DNA of 64,000 bases from Mesorhizobium comanense (lineage in GTDB: Bacteria > Pseudomonadota > Alphaproteobacteria > Rhizobiales > Rhizobiaceae): the NCBI RefSeq assembly GCF_005503535.1, contig NZ_SCNN01000015.1, positions 62,001 to 126,000 on the forward strand, read 5' to 3'. The notes under the pieces are model-generated. The model saw nothing but the letters and a program-made list of their open reading frames with translations. It searched no databases and was not told the DNA's origin. This document shows positions 43,200-52,035 of this stretch, in pieces. How positions within the stretch are numbered: the stretch's first letter is position 1; every line of letters starts with the position of its first letter. The position numbers and the translations under genes are program-made.

Positions 43200-44123
43200 T
43201 CAATCCGTCGCCGGGATTCCGCCTTGCCAATGCTCGTTGGGAACCGAGACCTCGCGCATGAAATCCACGAAGGCGCGCACGGTTTGCGATAGCTCGCGCT
43301 TGCTCGGAAACAAAAGGTTGACCTCGACCGGCGCGATCTCCCAATCGCCGAGCAGCCGGACGAGACGGCCTTCGGCGAAGTCGTCGACGCAGAGATAGGT
43401 CGAAAGCACGCCAAGGCCGGCGCCGTTGCGAACCAACTGATGGATGGTCAGCGCATCGTTGACGCTGACCCGGTTGCGCACATCGACCGTGGCCATCTCG
43501 CCACCCCGGTAAAAATGCCAGGTCCTCGTGCGCCCGTCGCCACGAGGCATTTCGATGCACTCGTGCTTTGACAATGCGGCCGGCGTCAGCGGCGTACCGT
43601 GCCGGGAGAGATAGTCTGGCGCGGCGGCAAGGCAGCGGCGCACGCTGCCCAGGCGCGTCGCCACCAGCGCCGAATCCGGCAGCGGTCCCATGCGGATCGC
43701 CACGTCGACCCGCTCGGCGACAAGGTCGAGATCGCGGCTGGTCAGGTCGAGCGCCACGTCGACATGGGGAAAGCGGGCGAGGAATGCCGGCAGATGCCGC
43801 GACAGCACGTTGATGCCGAAGCCGATGCCGGCGCTGATCCGCAGCAGGCCGCGCGGCTCGCCGGCAAGGCTCTCGACATAGGTCACCGTGTCGTCGATCC
43901 GCGACATCAGGTCGATGCAACGCGCCCGCAGCGCCTCCCCCGCGGCGGTCAGGATCACCGCGCGGGTGCTGCGCTGGAACAGCCGTGCGCCCAGTTGCTG
44001 CTCCAGGCGCGCGATGTTGCGGCTGACCGTCGATTTCGGCAGGCCGAGCACGCGGCCGGCAGCCGAGAAGCTGCTGGCCGCCGCCACCTTCTCGAAGACG
44101 CGCAAATCGTTGAGGTCGATCAT
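43200..44123 (-). CDS. LysR-family regulator, divergent from cupin/esterase operon
   Basis: This is a 307-residue LysR-type regulator (helix-turn-helix about residues 5-62, VAAASSFSAAGRVLGLPKSTVSRNIARLE; effector domain from about 90). Its sequence style (NIARLEQQLGARLFQRSTRAV) is that of the DsdC/PtxR-like group common in proteobacteria. It diverges from the cupin/esterase pair over 128 nt containing an imperfect dyad at 44131-44152. It converges closely (17 nt) with the lrp-like gene. Confidence 0.92.
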   Translation of the reverse strand: MIDLNDLRVFEKVAAASSFSAAGRVLGLPKSTVSRNIARLEQQLGARLFQRSTRAVILTAAGEALRARCIDLMSRIDDTVTYVESLAGEPRGLLRISAGIGFGINVLSRHLPAFLARFPHVDVALDLTSRDLDLVAERVDVAIRMGPLPDSALVATRLGSVRRCLAAAPDYLSRHGTPLTPAALSKHECIEMPRGDGRTRTWHFYRGGEMATVDVRNRVSVNDALTIHQLVRNGAGLGVLSTYLCVDDFAEGRLVRLLGDWEIAPVEVNLLFPSKRELSQTVRAFVDFMREVSVPNEHWQGGIPATD

Positions 44124-44130
44124 GCCGGCG

Positions 44131-44152
44131 ACTGTTCCATCCGTGGGACAGT
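44131..44152. promoter_or_regulatory. Candidate LysR operator before the cupin/esterase operon
   Basis: ACTGTTCC and GGGACAGT form an inverted repeat (7 of 8 positions) around 6 nt, lying 8 nt from the LysR start and 100 nt before the cupin start. Confidence 0.5.
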
Positions 44153-44251
44153 GAGTCCAGCCGGTCGAACGAGCTTTTTGGTGCTTCGGCGCCTGCCAGC
44201 AGCTACCACTGACAGAAGGCTGGGAGCCTCGCCGACCCCTGGAGATCAGAC

Positions 44252-44770
44252 ATGCCTGAGTTCACAATTCCCGCCGACGATCCCAACCGCCAGTTGTCGA
44301 TTGTCGATCCCGACGATCCGTCGCTCCGGCACCTGGCCATGGTAGGCGACACCTACACGGTCCTGCTCTCCGGTGCGCAGACGGCCGGGCGCTTCTGCCT
44401 CATCGACATGAAGGTTCCCGATGGCGGCGGCCCCGGGCCTCACCGGCACGACTTCGAGGAGACGTTTCATCTCCTGGAAGGCGAGATCGAATTCACCTTC
44501 CGCGGTGAGAAGAGCGTGGCCAGGCCAGGCATGACGGTGAACATCCCCGCCAACGCGCCGCATTCCTTCAGGAATGCCTCGGGCGCGGACGCGCGCATGC
44601 TGTGCCTGTGCGCGCCGGCGGGACAGGAGGAGTTCTTCGCCAGTGTCGGCGTACCGGTCGCGAGCCGCACCGCGGCCGCGCCGAAACTCAGCCCGGCGGA
44701 GTTCGGCGCCTTCCTCGCCAAGGCCGCGGCCCTCGCGCCGCAATTCCGCACCGAGCTTCTCAAACCCTAA
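44252..44770 (+). CDS. Cupin-domain protein
   Basis: This is a 172-residue single-cupin protein. The first cupin motif is GPHRHDFEETFHLLEGEIEF (His, His and Glu ligands) and the second is PANAPHSFRN with the fourth His ligand, so a metal-binding beta-barrel is expected. Cupins of this kind are dioxygenases, isomerases or sensors. It lies 14 nt before the alpha/beta-hydrolase gene, and both are probably controlled by the divergent LysR. The reaction is not known. Confidence 0.88.
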   Translation: MPEFTIPADDPNRQLSIVDPDDPSLRHLAMVGDTYTVLLSGAQTAGRFCLIDMKVPDGGGPGPHRHDFEETFHLLEGEIEFTFRGEKSVARPGMTVNIPANAPHSFRNASGADARMLCLCAPAGQEEFFASVGVPVASRTAAAPKLSPAEFGAFLAKAAALAPQFRTELLKP

Positions 44771-44784
44771 TCCGGACAGCCGCC

Positions 44785-45702
44785 ATGAGCGTCGAAATCC
44801 ATCCCGAGGACGAGCGCGACCGGGCGATCATGCAAGCGATGCGCGAGTTGCTGGCAACGCTGCCGCCGCTGGAATTTGCTCCGGCGGCGAGGCCGGCCTT
44901 CGAAGAGCTGATGCAACAGACGCCCGCCGCCGACGGCATCAGCATCGAGGCAGGCACGGTCGGCACGATACCGGGCTGGTGGTGCCGGCCAAAGGCTGGC
45001 GCGACGCGCGCCGTGATCCTCTATTTTCATGGCGGCGCCTATGTGCTGGGCTCCGCCATCGGTCATCGCAACTTCGTCAGCCAGATCGTGCAGCGTGCCG
45101 GCGCCCCGGCCTTCATTCCCGACTACCGCCTGGCGCCCGAGCACGCCTTTCCGGCCGCGGTCGACGACGCTTTGGATGTCTTCACCGGCCTTGGCAAGAT
45201 GGGTTACGAGGCCATCGCGGTTGCCGGCGACTCGGCCGGCGGCGGCCTTGCGCTGTCCTTGCTGGCGCTGGCGGCGGCCACGGCGAGAAAGGGCGCCGGC
45301 GCCATGCCGCGCTGCGCGGTGCTGATGTCGCCATGGACCGACCTTGCGCTTGCCGGCGGCTCGATGCTGACGAGGGCGCAAGCCGATCCGCTGGTGAAAC
45401 GCGCCGAGTTGAAAAAGGCGGCTGACCTGTACCTCAGGGATGCCGATCCCACCGACCCGCGCGCCTCGCCACTCTATCAGCCCCTGGGCGGCCTGCCGCC
45501 GCTGCTGGTGCATGTCGGCGATGACGAAATCCTGCTCGACGATTCGCGCCGCGTCGTCGAGGCGGCGTCGAGCGCCGGCGGCCAGGCGGCGCTGCATATC
45601 TGGGAAGGCATGACGCATGTCTTTCCCTCCAACCTTGCGCAGTTGCAGGCGGCGCGCCAGGCCATCGACATAGTCGGCGCCTTCATCCGCCAGCATCTCT
45701 GA
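44785..45702 (+). CDS. Alpha/beta hydrolase, hormone-sensitive-lipase-type esterase
   Basis: This is a 305-residue esterase of the HSL family (family IV): oxyanion motif FHGGAY, nucleophile GDSAGGG, acid in VGDDEILLDDS and His in GMTHVFP. Such enzymes hydrolyse short acyl esters. ATG 44785 follows the cupin gene by 14 nt, and the two form an operon opposite a LysR gene. The pair could break down a plant or soil ester, which is inference. Confidence 0.92.
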   Translation: MSVEIHPEDERDRAIMQAMRELLATLPPLEFAPAARPAFEELMQQTPAADGISIEAGTVGTIPGWWCRPKAGATRAVILYFHGGAYVLGSAIGHRNFVSQIVQRAGAPAFIPDYRLAPEHAFPAAVDDALDVFTGLGKMGYEAIAVAGDSAGGGLALSLLALAAATARKGAGAMPRCAVLMSPWTDLALAGGSMLTRAQADPLVKRAELKKAADLYLRDADPTDPRASPLYQPLGGLPPLLVHVGDDEILLDDSRRVVEAASSAGGQAALHIWEGMTHVFPSNLAQLQAARQAIDIVGAFIRQHL

Positions 45703-46205
45703 GGCGTTGGGCGATCCCGGCAATCGCTCCGGTCCGAGGCTATCGAGGCGATGCCTGATTGGCAGGTGGTTCCCCCAATCCGTCGCTGCTTCGCAGCGCC
45801 ACCTTTCCCCCCTCCGGAGGGAAAGGAAGGGAGCCTTACTGGATGAGTGTTGACGGCAAAAAAGCCTGGCGCCTTTCCTCTCCCCCGTCGATCGGGGGAG
45901 AGGTGTCGAGCGAAGCTCGACGGAGTGGGGGTCGACCGGCTCGGCGCAGGACAACAAATGCACCAAGCTGCCATGCACGCTTATTGCCAAGGACCGGTTG
46001 CTTGGCGCCTGGATCGCCATTGGGCGGCGCCGACACCCGGAAAAAGTGCCGAGCGAAACCTGCCCTGCCACTCACGGCAGTCGCCTGATTGAAAAAATTC
46101 GATCCGCAAATGTCGATTTGCTCCCGGCCCGGACGTCCTTCGGACGTAACCGGATTGCCGGGAGGCGTCGAAAGATCGATCCTGCTCCCGGCAGGGAGAA
46201 GAAAC
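45703..46205. repeat. Intergenic region with RIME-like palindromes
   Basis: No gene is seen in these 503 nt. Two palindromes lie in the middle: CCTTTCCC/GGGAAAGG (about 45803-45825) and CCTCTCCCCC/CGGGGGAGAGG (about 45876-45903), followed by GTCGAGCGAAGCTCGAC. They resemble rhizobial intergenic mosaic elements. The last 100 nt should hold the promoter of the MFS gene. Confidence 0.6.
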
Positions 46206-47408
46206 ATGCAGCTTTCCTATCGTTGGGTCATCGTCGCGGCTGGTGCGCTGATGTCCTGTGTCGCCATCGGCACGATGTTCTCGCTGGCGATCTTCCTCGA
46301 GCCGATGGCACTCGACACGCAGTGGTCGCGCGCCGGCATTTCGAGCGCCATGACACTGAACTTCCTCGTCATGGGCCTGGGCGGCTTCGCCTGGGGTGCG
46401 ATATCCGACCGCTTCGGCGCCCGCATCGTCGTGGCGATCGGCGCGGTGCTGCTCGGGCTCGCCCTGGTGCTGGCCAGCCGCGCCGGCTCACTGCTGACCT
46501 TCCAGATCACCTATGGCGTGCTCGTCGGCCTCGCCGCCAGCGCCTTCTTCGCGCCGATGATCGCGCTGACCACGGGCTGGTTCGAGACCCATCGCGGCCT
46601 GGCCGTCTCGCTGGTCTCGGCCGGCATGGGCGTTGCGCCGATGACCATCTCGCCCTTCGCCCGCTGGCTGATCTCGGCCTATGAATGGCGCACCGCCATG
46701 TTCGACATCGGCATCATGGCCTGGGTTCTATTGTTGCCGGCGGTGCTTCTGGTGCGCGAGCCGCCCAAGCCCACCATGGCGGATGCGGCTTCCGAGCCTG
46801 TCGCCGAAGGTGCCGGCATGAGTGTCGGCCAGGCGCTGCGCTCGCCGCAATTCATCGTGCTTGGGCTGACCTTCTTCGCCTGCTGCGCGGCCCATTCCGG
46901 CCCGATCTTCCACATGGTCAGCTACGCCATGCTGTGCGGCGTCGCCCCCATGGCGGCGGTCACCATCTACAGCGTCGAGGGCCTCGCCGGCCTGGGTGGA
47001 CGCCTCCTCTATGGCGTGCTGGCCGACCGGCTTGGCGTCAAGCCGGTGCTGGTCGCGGGCCTCGCCATCCAGGCGGTCGTCATCGCCGCCTATCTCTCGA
47101 TCAAGGAGCTCGATCAGTTCTATATGCTGGCCGTCATTTTCGGCGCCACCTATGGCGGCGTGATGCCGCTCTATGCGGTGCTGGCGCGCGAATATTTCGG
47201 CCAGCGCATCCTCGGCACCGTGTTCGGCGCCGCCACCATGCTGTCCAGCCTCGGCATGGCGCTGGGGCCGCTTGCCGGCGGCATGATCTTCGACGCCTAT
47301 GCCAGCTATAACTGGCTGTTCATCGGCTCGGCCCTTATCGGCCTTGGCGCGGCCGGCATAGCGATCGCCTTTCCGCCTTTGCCGCGCCGGCAATTGCAAG
47401 CGGCCTGA
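46206..47408 (+). CDS. MFS transporter, monocarboxylate/OFA-type
   Basis: This is a 400-residue permease of the major facilitator superfamily with about 12 membrane segments. The loop between segments 2 and 3 reads GAISDRFGAR (GxxxDRxGxR), as in MFS, and the second half repeats it as GVLADRLGVKPV. The pattern of the opening helix and FETHRGLAVSLVSAGMGVAP recalls carboxylate transporters. ATG 46206 is chosen with AGGGAGAAG upstream; the longer reading has no support. The substrate is unknown. Confidence 0.9.
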   Translation: MQLSYRWVIVAAGALMSCVAIGTMFSLAIFLEPMALDTQWSRAGISSAMTLNFLVMGLGGFAWGAISDRFGARIVVAIGAVLLGLALVLASRAGSLLTFQITYGVLVGLAASAFFAPMIALTTGWFETHRGLAVSLVSAGMGVAPMTISPFARWLISAYEWRTAMFDIGIMAWVLLLPAVLLVREPPKPTMADAASEPVAEGAGMSVGQALRSPQFIVLGLTFFACCAAHSGPIFHMVSYAMLCGVAPMAAVTIYSVEGLAGLGGRLLYGVLADRLGVKPVLVAGLAIQAVVIAAYLSIKELDQFYMLAVIFGATYGGVMPLYAVLAREYFGQRILGTVFGAATMLSSLGMALGPLAGGMIFDAYASYNWLFIGSALIGLGAAGIAIAFPPLPRRQLQAA

Positions 47409-47462
47409 CGAGCAGCCGGAAAGCCCGCCACGGCAAGGCGGCTCGGGCCATGGCCCGCGCCG

Positions 47463-49430
47463 TCAGGCCGATTTGAGGACGGTGAACGGCCGCTTCTGGA
47501 CGGGCCGCTTCGCCTGGAAGATCTCGGCGGGAACGGGACGGCCGACGCGGAAGCCCTGGATCTTGTCGATGCCGAATTCGCGCATGAGGGCCATCTGCTC
47601 GTCGGTCTCCACGCCTTCCACCAGGATCTTGTGGCCGCGATTGCGCACCAGCGCGATGATATCCTGGAGCATGGCCTTTCCGTTCGGCGTGGAACAGTCA
47701 TGCAGGAACGAGCGGTCGATCTTGACCGTATCGAAATCGATCAGGCGAAGCCACGAAAGGCCTGCAAAACCGGTGCCGAAATCATCGAGCCAGATCTTGA
47801 TGCCCAGGAGCTTCAGGTCGCTGATGCAGCGCAGAATGTCCGAATGCATCTCCATCTCCAGCCCTTCGGTGATTTCGAAGGCCAGCCGGTTGCCGGTCAC
47901 GCCGGTCTCCCCCAGGATGGTCGCGACGGACGCGGCAAAGCCCGGTGTCTTGAGCTGGATCGGCGAGACATTGACGCTGACAAGGCGGATGTGGTCATCC
48001 ACCAGGAGCTCGTTGCACACCGTCCTTACCGCCCAGCGGCCGAGCTCCAGGATGGCACCGGTCCGCTCCGCCACCGGGATGAAGATGCTGGGTGGAACCA
48101 GCGTGCCATCGAGCATTTTGAGGCGCATCAGCGCTTCGACCGCCTCCACCTTGCCCGACCCGATATCCTGGATGGGCTGGTAGACGAGCGAAACGAGATC
48201 CTGGCCGATCGCGATCTTGAGCAGGGCCGCGAGGTTCTCGCTCTCGTCGCTGCTTTGCGGGTCCGTCGGATCGAACAGCCGGGCGCAATTGCGGCCGCCC
48301 GCCTTTGCCAGATAGAGCGCGCGGTCGGCCTCGTGGATGATCTTCTCCAGCTTGGCGCCGGTCTGCTTCCTGGTGAAGGCGGCGCCGACGCTCGCCGTGA
48401 CGATCGAGATGCCGTCGCGGCGCAGTTCGTGGGCGATCGCCAGGCTTTCCACGGCGCGGCAGATGGCTTCCGCGAGATCGGCAACCTGTTCCTTCTTGTC
48501 GAGGCGCGCCAGGACAATAAATTCCTCGCCGCCATAGCGGCCGATCGAGCCGTCATACTGCCTGATCAGATCACTGAGTGCGTTGCCGACCTGGATCAGG
48601 CACCGGTCGCCTTCCTGATGGCCGTAGCAGTCGTTGAACTTCTTGAAGAAATCCACGTCGATGAGGATCGCAACGAAACCGGCGCCGAGCTTCTGCCAGT
48701 CATTCCAGTGTTCGCGCAGCTTCTCATCGATCGCGCGCCGGTTTTCCAGGCCAGTCAGCGGATCGGTCCGCGACAGCCGCAGCAGGGCCTTGCCGCGCTC
48801 GGTGGCCTCCTTGTGCTGGATCCTGGCTTCGAGCGCGTTGAGGAAAACGTTGTAGCGCTCCTCGTTGAGTTTCCAGTTCACATACGATGTGAAGGTGAAG
48901 CACGAGACGTAGAACGTTCCAAAGACCATTTTGTACGTCAGCGTGGCGGGCACGAAGTAGTTTACGACATACAAGATGCACAGAATTATAGTTGACGTGA
49001 CGATGGATATTCTGAAGCTGAACGTGAAAAAGAGGTTGGCGCTCATCATGAATATGGTGCCGAACACCATATAGTAAGCGACGCTTTCCCTGTCGGCGCC
49101 CATGGAGGCCGGCAGCAGCCAGCCGACATAGCCGAAGATGATGGCCGCCGCACAGGTGACGTCGAGCCATCGGGTTTCAGCGCCCCGGCGAAGCTGGACC
49201 TCCAGCGTCAGCAGCGCCGTCAGGCCGACCGCGAAGCGCGCCGCGATCGTATAGGCCGCCACGTCAGGAATGAGCAGCAGATCGCTAACGGAAAACAGGA
49301 CATAGATGGCAACGGCTATCCAAAGCCCTGGCCTGGCTTCTTTTCTTCGCTTCGCCTGGGCTTCGGTACGGTAGAGGACGCGCAGTTCGTCGGCCCCCGG
49401 CTCCTGGCGGGATTCGTATGGCTCGGTCAT
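47463..49430 (-). CDS. Membrane GGDEF-EAL cyclic-di-GMP enzyme
   Basis: This is a protein of about 655 residues for cyclic-di-GMP turnover. The N-terminal region has about six membrane segments (MASE-like, residues 35-190), then a GGDEF domain with the active motif RYGGEEF, and a C-terminal EAL domain with AVEALMRL, EITEG, DDFGTGF, KIDRSF and EGVET, so both activities look possible. The start is uncertain: ATG 49430 has no clear ribosome site, and ATG 49562 or TTG 49580 are alternatives. It diverges from a methyltransferase gene across an AT-rich region with a CtrA-type site. Confidence 0.9.
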   Translation of the reverse strand: MTEPYESRQEPGADELRVLYRTEAQAKRRKEARPGLWIAVAIYVLFSVSDLLLIPDVAAYTIAARFAVGLTALLTLEVQLRRGAETRWLDVTCAAAIIFGYVGWLLPASMGADRESVAYYMVFGTIFMMSANLFFTFSFRISIVTSTIILCILYVVNYFVPATLTYKMVFGTFYVSCFTFTSYVNWKLNEERYNVFLNALEARIQHKEATERGKALLRLSRTDPLTGLENRRAIDEKLREHWNDWQKLGAGFVAILIDVDFFKKFNDCYGHQEGDRCLIQVGNALSDLIRQYDGSIGRYGGEEFIVLARLDKKEQVADLAEAICRAVESLAIAHELRRDGISIVTASVGAAFTRKQTGAKLEKIIHEADRALYLAKAGGRNCARLFDPTDPQSSDESENLAALLKIAIGQDLVSLVYQPIQDIGSGKVEAVEALMRLKMLDGTLVPPSIFIPVAERTGAILELGRWAVRTVCNELLVDDHIRLVSVNVSPIQLKTPGFAASVATILGETGVTGNRLAFEITEGLEMEMHSDILRCISDLKLLGIKIWLDDFGTGFAGLSWLRLIDFDTVKIDRSFLHDCSTPNGKAMLQDIIALVRNRGHKILVEGVETDEQMALMREFGIDKIQGFRVGRPVPAEIFQAKRPVQKRPFTVLKSA

Positions 49431-49717
49431 GTCAGCGGGCGGCACGCGTGCGTTCACCACGAAGCCCGGCTGTAGGGCATCCTGCGCTCCAAACCCATTT
49501 CCTGCTTCTGACCCCACGCGGGCCGACTCCTTGAACGCGACGGCGACTGCAACGCCGGGCATACAAATGCGACCGAGCAAAACAAGTTTCGGTTAACTCG
49601 AACCCGGAATTCAGCATGCAAGGTTTCTAATGAATTAAGATGGTTGCAGCGAAATTAATCATATTGTTAAAATGCCACCGAACCGACGTTGGCAAATCAA
49701 GCATTCTACGCAATAAG

Positions 49718-49732
49718 TTAATTGCCTGTTAA
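49718..49732. promoter_or_regulatory. CtrA-type site (TTAA-N7-TTAA)
   Basis: TTAA at 49718-49721 and TTAA at 49729-49732 are separated by exactly 7 nt, the consensus of the alphaproteobacterial cell-cycle regulator CtrA. It lies 15 nt before the methyltransferase start in an AT-rich leader. Confidence 0.5.
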
Positions 49733-49747
49733 CTGTGGAGTCTTGGT

Positions 49748-50782
49748 GTGCAAACTGTCTTTGATGGCCAGAGTCTGATCACCGCTGAAATGCTCGCCGG
49801 CGGTCTGCGCCGGGGCAGCGTGGAGCGTCATGGCGCGGTGTTCGAAACCGCCCGCGCCGAACTGGCGCTCGTTCTCCTCACCACCCAGCAGCAGATCGAA
49901 CAGGCAAAGGACCCCGCCGAGATCATTCGCCGGCTGATGTCGCATCTGGAAGGCATGCATGCCAGGCTTCATCCTGACGTCTGGCAGGCATTGATCCCGG
50001 TGGCGCAGAACCATCCGATCATGAAGTATTTTCTGGAAGACCCGCTGACACGCTGGTCCTTCACCAAGCCCAGGGGTTATTCCGGCGACGCGCAGTTGCT
50101 CGACTACATCTACTGCGACCCGCATGTGGCCGAAGACGTGAAAAACGCCTCTCCCCTCGGCAAGGCGCTGTACAGCTATACCCAAAACGTCCCGTCATGC
50201 TTGGCGGCGCGGGAACGGCGCGATCTCCTGACCCGCTATGTCGACGAGGCCGCCGACAAGGCCGGAGCGGAGACCGAAGTGCTGGCGATCGCCGCCGGCC
50301 ATCTGCGCGAGGCCAACCGGTCGGCCGCGCTGGCCGAAGGCCGCCTCAAGCGCTGGGTCGCGCTTGACCAGGATCCGCTAAGCGTCGGCCTGATCGCGCG
50401 CGACTTCCAGGGAACCGCGGTCGAAGCCGTCGACGGCTCGGTGCGCACCGTGCTCACGCGCGGCCACAAGCTCGGCAAGTTCGACCTGATCTACGCCTCA
50501 GGCCTCTACGATTATCTCCAGCACAATGTCGCCGTGAAGCTCACCAAGACCTGCCTGCAGATGCTGAAGCCGAACGGGACGTTCCTGTTCGCCAACTATG
50601 CCGAGGGCAATCCCGACGCCGGCTACCGCGAGACCTTCATGGACTGGGTGCTGCTGCTGCGCTCGGAAGTCGACATGTGGAACATCATCAACGCCAGCGT
50701 CGACCGCAACACCGTCGAAGCGCAGGTGTATTTCGGCGAAAACCGCAACGTGCTCTACGCCGTCATCGAAAAACGGGGATAG
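49748..50782 (+). CDS. SAM-dependent methyltransferase-like protein
   Basis: This is a 344-residue protein. The middle carries KPRGYSGDAQLLDYIY, seen in proteins annotated in relation to 3-hydroxypalmitate methyl ester (extracellular factor) synthesis. The C-terminal half is a Rossmann-type methyltransferase (EVLAIAAGHLREA as a degenerate SAM loop, KRWVALDQDPLS, FDLIYASGLYDYL). The N-terminal 100 residues are helical. GTG 49748 follows GGAG by 5 nt. It may make a signal ester or modify another acid, which is inference. It diverges from the GGDEF-EAL gene, suggesting a link between signalling and lifestyle change. Confidence 0.75.
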   Translation: MQTVFDGQSLITAEMLAGGLRRGSVERHGAVFETARAELALVLLTTQQQIEQAKDPAEIIRRLMSHLEGMHARLHPDVWQALIPVAQNHPIMKYFLEDPLTRWSFTKPRGYSGDAQLLDYIYCDPHVAEDVKNASPLGKALYSYTQNVPSCLAARERRDLLTRYVDEAADKAGAETEVLAIAAGHLREANRSAALAEGRLKRWVALDQDPLSVGLIARDFQGTAVEAVDGSVRTVLTRGHKLGKFDLIYASGLYDYLQHNVAVKLTKTCLQMLKPNGTFLFANYAEGNPDAGYRETFMDWVLLLRSEVDMWNIINASVDRNTVEAQVYFGENRNVLYAVIEKRG

Positions 50783-50858
50783 CGGCCGCCAGGGCCAAAC
50801 CGCCTCGAGCGCCTGCGGCATCATGCTGCCAAGCGCTCGCGGTGTCGCCGGAAACGGC

Positions 50859-51158
50859 TTACCCGAAAATCCGCTCTCCTTGTTCATCCACCAGTTGGAT
50901 GCCCTTCTTGATCGAGATGTCGACGGCATCGTCCAGCCCGGCGAAGCGATCGGCGCGGATGAATTTGTGTTCCTTCACCACGCCGTCGATCTCCTTGGAG
51001 ACGATGCCGCAGGTCTGGTACTGGCCGTCGGCCTTGTAGGGCGTGGCACTGATGGTGAACCCCTTGTGCTCGACCTGCTTGGCGGGCGCCGCGCTCTTGG
51101 GTTCGGCCGTTTCACCGCCGCCAGCGCCGCCGCCGAAAAGACGTTTCAAAAAAGACAT
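50859..51158 (-). CDS. HlyU-family small protein
   Basis: This is a 99-residue protein matching the short HlyU-type family named after a Vibrio haemolysin activator; homologues are common in alphaproteobacteria. A Gly-rich N-terminus (FGGGAGGGE) precedes YKADGQYQTCGIVSKEIDG and HKFIRADRFAGLDDAVD. No classical DNA-binding helix is evident, so calling it a transcription factor is not justified from sequence. It lies 53 nt downstream of the TetR gene on the same strand. Confidence 0.75.
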   Translation of the reverse strand: MSFLKRLFGGGAGGGETAEPKSAAPAKQVEHKGFTISATPYKADGQYQTCGIVSKEIDGVVKEHKFIRADRFAGLDDAVDISIKKGIQLVDEQGERIFG

Positions 51159-51211
51159 GGCTCAAATCTCCCTGTTCGCCCTGAAATCGCGGCTTGCCTG
51201 ATGCGCGCGAT

Positions 51212-51853
51212 TCACGGCGCTGTCGTCTCAGCATGCGCGAATGTGCCGCCGCGTTCCAGCCCCCTGATGAAGACGGCGACCAGCAGTTCGACCTGCCGCT
51301 CGATCTCGTCGGCCTGGCGACGCAGCGAGCGGGCCGCATAACCACTGGTGACGATGCCGTGCACGCTTGACCATAGGGTGCGCGCGGCGGTCCGGCGCGT
51401 GTCCTCGTCAATGTCGAAGTCGCCTTCGGCGAGCACGGCGGCAATGATCTCGAACAACTGGTCGAGCCGCGCTTCATAGGCATCCGGCTCGCTCAACACC
51501 GGGCGGCGGCGGTTGAAGGCAAGCAGCGCCGGCCAACTGCCGGGATGAGCTTCGACGAAGCCGATATAGGCGCCGGCCAGCGCCAGCAGGCGCTGGCGCA
51601 CATCGGTGACGTCGCGACGGGCAAGGTCGGCCATGGCGGCAGCGCCCGCCGCGCCCAGCCGGTCGAGCAGCCGCATGTTGACGGCGCGGTGCACACCGTC
51701 GAGGTCGGCGAACAGATTGTAGATCGAGCCGACCGAGATCCCTGCCTGCTCGGCAATGGTCCGGGCTTTCAGATTGTCCATGCCGCCCTCGTTGATGAGC
51801 GCCTCGGCGATGGCGAGCACCCGCTCGCTCGTCTCTTCCCTGTCCAGTGCCAT
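51212..51853 (-). CDS. TetR-family regulator of the PspA/YiaA module
   Basis: This is a 213-residue TetR-type repressor with an N-terminal helix-turn-helix (about residues 12-55, AEALINEGGMDNLKARTIAEQAGISVGSIYNLFAD) and a C-terminal helical domain of TetR_C type. ATG 51853 gives the family's normal length. It diverges from the pspA-like gene, and three operators of identical layout lie between them. It thus most likely represses pspA-yiaA and itself. Confidence 0.92.
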   Translation of the reverse strand: MALDREETSERVLAIAEALINEGGMDNLKARTIAEQAGISVGSIYNLFADLDGVHRAVNMRLLDRLGAAGAAAMADLARRDVTDVRQRLLALAGAYIGFVEAHPGSWPALLAFNRRRPVLSEPDAYEARLDQLFEIIAAVLAEGDFDIDEDTRRTAARTLWSSVHGIVTSGYAARSLRRQADEIERQVELLVAVFIRGLERGGTFAHAETTAP

Positions 51854-51939
51854 GCCTGTTCCCGTGAATGCCTGTCGCTGTCCGCGGCATGCTTCGGCAA
51901 CCACGGGATTTCACCTTCTTTACCATATTCGGGAAATCG

Positions 51940-52009
51940 TGAACAGCGTTCAAAAACCATATTGAACAATGTTCATTTCCTGCTATGTTGACTTCGTGAA
52001 CATCGTTCA
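51940..52009. promoter_or_regulatory. Three TetR operators TGAAC-N3-GTTCA
   Basis: TGAACAGCGTTCA (51940-51952), TGAACAATGTTCA (51963-51975) and TGAACATCGTTCA (51997-52009) are perfect 5-bp-arm palindromes with 3-nt centres. Their centres are 23 and 34 bp apart. They fill the divergent promoter of tetR and pspA. Confidence 0.8.
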
Positions 52010-52035
52010 CAGGAAAAGTTCGAAGGGAGAAGACC

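Noticed and set aside
45790..45945. Terminator pair after the esterase gene
   Set aside because: The palindromes are far from the gene end, lack T-runs and fit the intergenic repeat style better.
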